A DNA stretch of 64,000 nucleotides, taken from the NCBI RefSeq assembly GCF_017591425.1, contig NW_024466459.1:9424001-9488000 (forward strand). Reading direction: 5' to 3'. The notes below the pieces were generated by a model that ran no database searches, was not told the origin of the DNA, and worked only from the letters and a program-made list of their open reading frames with translations. Below, piece by piece: positions 60,205 to 64,000 of the stretch. How positions within the stretch are numbered: position 1 is the first letter of the stretch; every line of letters begins with the position of its first letter. The translations under genes and the position numbers were made by a program. The stretch comes from Ochotona curzoniae. Its lineage: Eukaryota; Chordata; Mammalia; Lagomorpha; Ochotonidae.

Positions 60205-60530
60205 GCAAGTAAGGCTATCACTGCAACACCACCTTCCCACACAGGCACCAGTTCAAGCCCCGGCTACTCCACTTCCGAATCCAGCTGTCTGCTAACAGCC
60301 TGGAGCAGTCCACAGAAGATGGCCCAGGGGCTTGGATCCCTGCTGCCCAGGTACAACACTTGGAAGAAGCTCTTGGGCCCCTGCTTCAGCCAGGCCCAGC
60401 TTTAGTCAGGCCCAGCTTCAGCCAGGCCCAGCTTCAGTCAGGCCCAGCCCCACCTTTGCAACCATCTGGAGAGTGAGCCAGCAGGTGCATGACCTCTCTG
60501 TTTCTTTTCAAACAAGTTTAAAAGACCCAG
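60205..60530 (+). mobile_element. old C SINE, forward, with internal minisatellite
   Basis: 'gtaaggctatcactgcaacacc' head, 'agttcaagccccggctactcc', and a 3' part carrying the 16-bp repeat. Confidence 0.7.
60384..60447. repeat. 16-bp minisatellite, four copies
   Basis: Units of 'cttcagccaggcccag' with C/T variation, expanded from the matching segment of the SINE. Confidence 0.95.
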
Positions 60531-60699
60531 CCTCAGATGCTGTGGTGCTGTCCCAGGAAACGATACCGTGTCCCAGCTCTGCCATGGGCTTGGAGAACTT
60601 ACCTGCTGTGCTGTCGCAGAACCTGAGGCAATAACCTTGAACAGGTGAAGAAAGACTGATGGAAGACACTGAGCATGATGCATAGATTCATAAGTGCTA

Positions 60700-60830
60700 G
60701 CTTCTGAGTTCCAGGCCTAGCTTCCAGGCGCGTTAGCCAGGAGCTGGATTGGAAATGGAGCAGCCGAGACTCAAACCAGCACGCATATGGGATGCCAGCT
60801 CTATCCACTGTGCCCAACACCCGCCCCCTG
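60700..60830 (-). mobile_element. C SINE head part, inverted
   Basis: 'agccaggagctggattgg' to 'ctgtgcccaacacccgcccc'. Confidence 0.65.
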
Positions 60831-60849
60831 AGTTCCTGTATAAATGGTT

Positions 60850-61075
60850 ACTTAATTAGAGATGGTACAGAGGCCAGAGTTGCTTGCACAGGTTCATTCT
60901 CTCCATGCCTACGACAGTTATAGCGACGCCTAAGCTGATGGCCAGAAACTCCCACCAGATCTCCCATGTGGGTGGCAGTGCCCAAGCCCTTGAGCTGTCA
61001 CTGCTGCTTCACAGGGGACGCTCCAAGAGGAAGCTGAAGTCAGAGGAGAAGCTGGGGTGTGGGTGTAAACCCTAT
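60850..61075 (-). mobile_element. old C SINE, inverted, degraded
   Basis: 'gttcattctctccatgcc', 'cccaagcccttgagctg' and 'aagaggaagctgaagtcagag' in order. Confidence 0.5.
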
Positions 61076-61127
61076 TTCCTTATTTTTTAGTGTTTACTTT
61101 GACAGCACATATAATAAAATATGTATT

Positions 61128-61440
61128 TTAGTATTTATTTATTTGAAGGGTGGAATTACAGAGAGAAGAGCAGATCTTTCATCTGCTGGTTCACGCCCTG
61201 AACAGCTGCAACAGCCAAGTCTGGGCTAGACCAAAGCCGGGAGCCTAAATCTCCCCATCGGGGTCTTCGACACAGGCGCAAGGGCCCAAGCTCTTGGGGG
61301 CCGTCCCCCACTGCTGCTGTCCTAGGTGTATTAGGGAGCTGGATCAGAGTGGAGCAGCTGGGACCTGAGCAACAGCTCACGTGGGATTCTGGTGTTGCCA
61401 GTGGCCCCTTTTCCACCAGTGACCTTGTGGGCTCAGGATT
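61128..61440 (-). mobile_element. old C SINE, inverted
   Basis: 'agtatttatttatttgaaggg' start and 'gtgttgccagtggcc' end region. Confidence 0.75.
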
Positions 61441-61468
61441 AGCATTCTCTGCTAGCCGGCTGCACATA

Positions 61469-61620
61469 GCGGACCCCCCACACCTGTCGGCTCTGACTCC
61501 AGGGCGGACCCCCACACCCCTGTCGGCTCTGACTCCAGGGCAGACCACCCCCCTCCGCACCCCTGTCGGCTCTGACTCCAGAGCAGACCCCCACACCCCT
61601 GTCGGCTCTGACTCCAGAGC
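61469..61620. repeat. 36-bp minisatellite, about four copies
   Basis: The word 'gtcggctctgactcca' starts at 61486, 61522, 61565 and 61601. Spacing is 36, 43 and 36, the middle copy carrying a 7-base insertion. Confidence 0.96.
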
Positions 61621-62055
61621 ATGTGTGCTGTGTGCCAGGACCCCATTTCCGAGTTCTCGATCCTATTGCTCTGTTCGGTGGGTTGGTGCCGACCCCTCCG
61701 GCTACACACCTGAGTTGGAAATCATATCCCCTGGCTTCCTACCCCACTGCTCTTCTTTTTCTAAATTTTCCTGGCTCTTTTTGCTTGTTTATGTTTTCAA
61801 TGTGAAGTTCTTGTTGTTAAACTTTTTTTTTTTGATATTTTTATTTGGGTCATGTTAAATTTATAAACTACCTCCCAAAGAGCAGCCATTGTTACGATGC
61901 TCAGTTTTCAAAATTGTGGTCTGCCTTCCCAGTTTGGCTTCTGGTAGGAATGTTTCCAAGTTGGCCTCATGGAAGTTTTGCACGTGTATTATGTTTGTTC
62001 AGATTTTTTTTTTTAATTTTTATTTTACTTTGTACACATGTTTAGCTTTTTCAAT
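61621..62055. other. intergenic AT-rich sequence
   Basis: T-rich runs at 61822-61832 and 62003-62025; nothing recognised. Confidence 0.45.
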
Positions 62056-62057
62056 TA

Positions 62058-62285
62058 GGGGCCGGCACTGTGGCCTAGCAAGTTAAACCCCTACCTGTGG
62101 GCCCAGCACAATGGCTCAACTGACTAAATCCTTGCCTGTAAGCTCTGAGATCCCACATGGGCGCTGGTCTGTGTCCCACATGCTGCACTTCCCATCCAGC
62201 TCCCTGCCTGTGGCCTGGGACAGCAGTGGAGAGCCGCCCAAGGCCTTGGGACCCGGCACTCATGTGGAAAATCTGTCCTGTGTCC
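62058..62285 (+). mobile_element. C SINE, forward, inserted just after the head of an older copy
   Basis: An older head 'ggggccggcactgtggcctagc' (62058-62098) is followed at once by a second head 'gggcccagcacaatggctc' that runs to about 62285. The remainder of the older copy is not clear. Confidence 0.75.
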
Positions 62286-62289
62286 CCTG

Positions 62290-62930
62290 CCCTAAGAGTT
62301 GGAAACAAGTGACACACTCAGAAAAAGTTGTAGCTCTCCTGGGGGTATTAACAGGGGCTGGATGACAAGTGGAGCAGCCGGAACATGAACAGGTACCACA
62401 TGGGATGCCAATGCTACTAGTGGTGGTTTAATTCCCAGTGTCACAACACCGGGAGAGCGGTGGAAGATGGGCAACCAATCCGTGCCCCCGATGTCGCTTT
62501 CCCCCCAGGTGTGTCGCCACACCACATGAGCAAAGGAAGGATCACCAAAGGATGCCCCCAACTGTCCTGAGCATGTCCTCCTCCTGTTTGCTTCCCTCCT
62601 CCCCTACCCCCGCAACCCAAGCTCACTCGGCCCGAGTCATACTTCCGGCCACATCATCACCCCTGGGTGCTGGGCTATCTCCTGGGCCTTTGGGCCAAAG
62701 ACTTGTGCCTGGTACTCAAGATCCCGAGATCCGTAGGAAAGTCGCCCGGCAGCAGTGCTCAGGGAAGGGGTGTGGCGCAAGAACTCAGTGCAGCCCGGAG
62801 CCAGGGCAGGACGCAGCAGAGGGGACTGCTGGGGGTTTAAGTGAGGTAGGCTAGGCTGCAGGAGGAGAGGTCACCTCAGGCCTGAGCTGTGAGGAAAGTG
62901 GGGAAATTGCACGTGCCTACTCCCCTCCGA
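62290..62930. other. intergenic, mixed old SINE traces and unknown sequence
   Basis: 62330-62450 carries weak reversed SINE head words ('ggatgacaagtggagcagcc'); 62450-62900 is CpG-containing and not recognised. Confidence 0.35.
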
Positions 62931-63118
62931 TCCAGCTTCCTGCTGAGGCTCGCGGGAGGCACGTGTGCGGGTGTTGGGTCCTCCTCACCGCGTGGGACCA
63001 GGCTCCTGGATCCTGGCTTCAGACTGGCTGTTGTAGCCATTTAGGGAGAGAAGCAGTAGATGAGAGATAATCCCTCTCCGTAACTCTCCCTTTCACATAA
63101 ATAAATAAATCCTTAATA
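62928..63118 (+). mobile_element. C SINE 3' part, forward
   Basis: 'ccgatccagcttcctgctgagg' to 'cctttcacataaataaataaatcc'. Confidence 0.7.
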
Positions 63119-63191
63119 AATGCCACTACACTGTGCACTTAATAGACTTGGCAATGTTATGAGATAGAGTTTTTTTAACCATCAGTTTTTT

Positions 63192-63429
63192 TATTTTTAA
63201 AGATTTATTTATTTTTATTGAAAAGTCAGATATACAAACAGGAGGAGAGACAGATAGGGAGCTCTTTCATGCGCTGTTTCCCTGCCCAAGTGAACCAGCC
63301 AGGAGCCTCTTCCGGGTCTCCCACACGGGTGCAGGGTCCCAAGGCTTTGGGCCGTCCTCGACTGCTTTCCCAGGCCACAAGCAGGGAGCTGGATGGGAAG
63401 CGGGGCTGCTGGGATTAGAATCTGCGCCC
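63192..63429 (-). mobile_element. C SINE, inverted, head missing
   Basis: 'aaagatttatttatttttattg' start to 'ggattagaatctgcgcccag', where the next forward copy begins. Confidence 0.88.
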
Positions 63430-63725
63430 AGGGCCAGGCGCGATAGCATAGTGGTGAAAGTCCTCACCTTGCACGAGCCGGGATCCCATATTGGCACCGG
63501 TTCTAGTCCTAGCTGTTCCACTTCCCATCCAGCTCTCTACTTCTGACCCGGGAAAGTAGTTGAGGATGGCTCCAAACTTTGGAACCCTGCTCCCTCCCAT
63601 GCGGGAGGCTTCTGGCTTCAGACAGGCTCAGCTCCAGCCGTTGCAGCCATTTGAGGAGTGAACCAGCAGATGGAAGATCTATCTCTCCTTTCTGTAAATC
63701 TGCCTTTTCAATAAAAATAAATTTC
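63430..63725 (+). mobile_element. C SINE, forward
   Basis: 'ggccaggcgcgatagcatagtgg' head to 'caataaaaataaatttc'. Joined to the previous copy head to head. Confidence 0.92.
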
Positions 63726-63757
63726 AAAAATATACGTACCATTTAAAAAAGAAACAA

Positions 63758-63920
63758 AACAAGCCAGGAGCAGAGAACTCCATTCAGGACTCCCAGGAGG
63801 GCAGCAGGGAGCCGAGTGGACCGTTCCTACTGCTTTGCCAACTGCATCAGCTGGTAGCTGGGGCAGCTGCAGGGCTGGGACTTGAACCCGGGCCCAGGAT
63901 CCCATCACCAAGGAGCACAC
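63758..63920 (-). mobile_element. old C SINE remnant, inverted
   Basis: 'aagccaggagcagagaactcc', 'ggcagctgcagggctggg' and 'cttgaacccgggcccagg' in order. Confidence 0.5.
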
Positions 63921-64000
63921 AGGTTCCTTCATGCTGAATTCTCAGGAGGCAGCACCACCTCCAGACCAAGGCGGGGACAGCCAGAGGCCTGGCTTCTGCT

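Overview
This window is vertebrate nuclear DNA, and I read it as a lagomorph, most likely a pika (Ochotona). About eighty copies, in both orientations, of one tRNA-derived SINE resemble the lagomorph C repeat (CSINE). The commonest subtype ends in a 'tatatctgactttccaataaaaataaat' style tail rather than the rabbit 'tctgcctttcaaataaataaat' style tail. The species call is an inference from remembered repeat families. There are no prokaryotic features, CRISPR arrays or operons.

One gene is certain: the 3' part of GRB2 on the + strand, encoding the SH3-SH2-SH3 adaptor that links activated receptor tyrosine kinases to SOS and RAS. Four coding exons lie at 43634-43731, 49356-49478, 52771-52939 and 53412-53597. 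They encode residues 27-217 with no frameshift or stop, so the gene looks intact. The first coding exon (residues 1-26), the 5' UTR and the promoter were not found and should lie upstream. About 1.8 kb of 3' UTR follows, with three AATAAA signals (53927, 55303, 55375).

Layout: 1-43633 is the 3' portion of one very large intron, filled with SINEs, LINE-1 fragments, a few MIR remnants and stretches of unremarkable unique sequence. 43732-49355 (5.6 kb), 49479-52770 (3.3 kb) and 52940-53411 (0.47 kb) are the three complete introns. 53598 to about 55400 is the 3' UTR, free of recognisable SINEs. About 55400-64000 is intergenic, again SINE-rich, with one unexplained open frame at 57421-57669.

Most long open frames in the window are translations of SINEs, where the same peptide phrases recur, and are not genes. 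Items worth a second look: the frame-neutral exon 4, whose skipping would give the known Grb3-3 form; a tandem NAG acceptor at exon 6; a 46-bp minisatellite 324 bp before exon 4; an inverted SINE pair around exon 4; nested and end-to-end SINE insertions with target-site duplications; and two candidate coding-derived remnants (17446-18300 and 57421-57669). I did not find a clearly new biological system.
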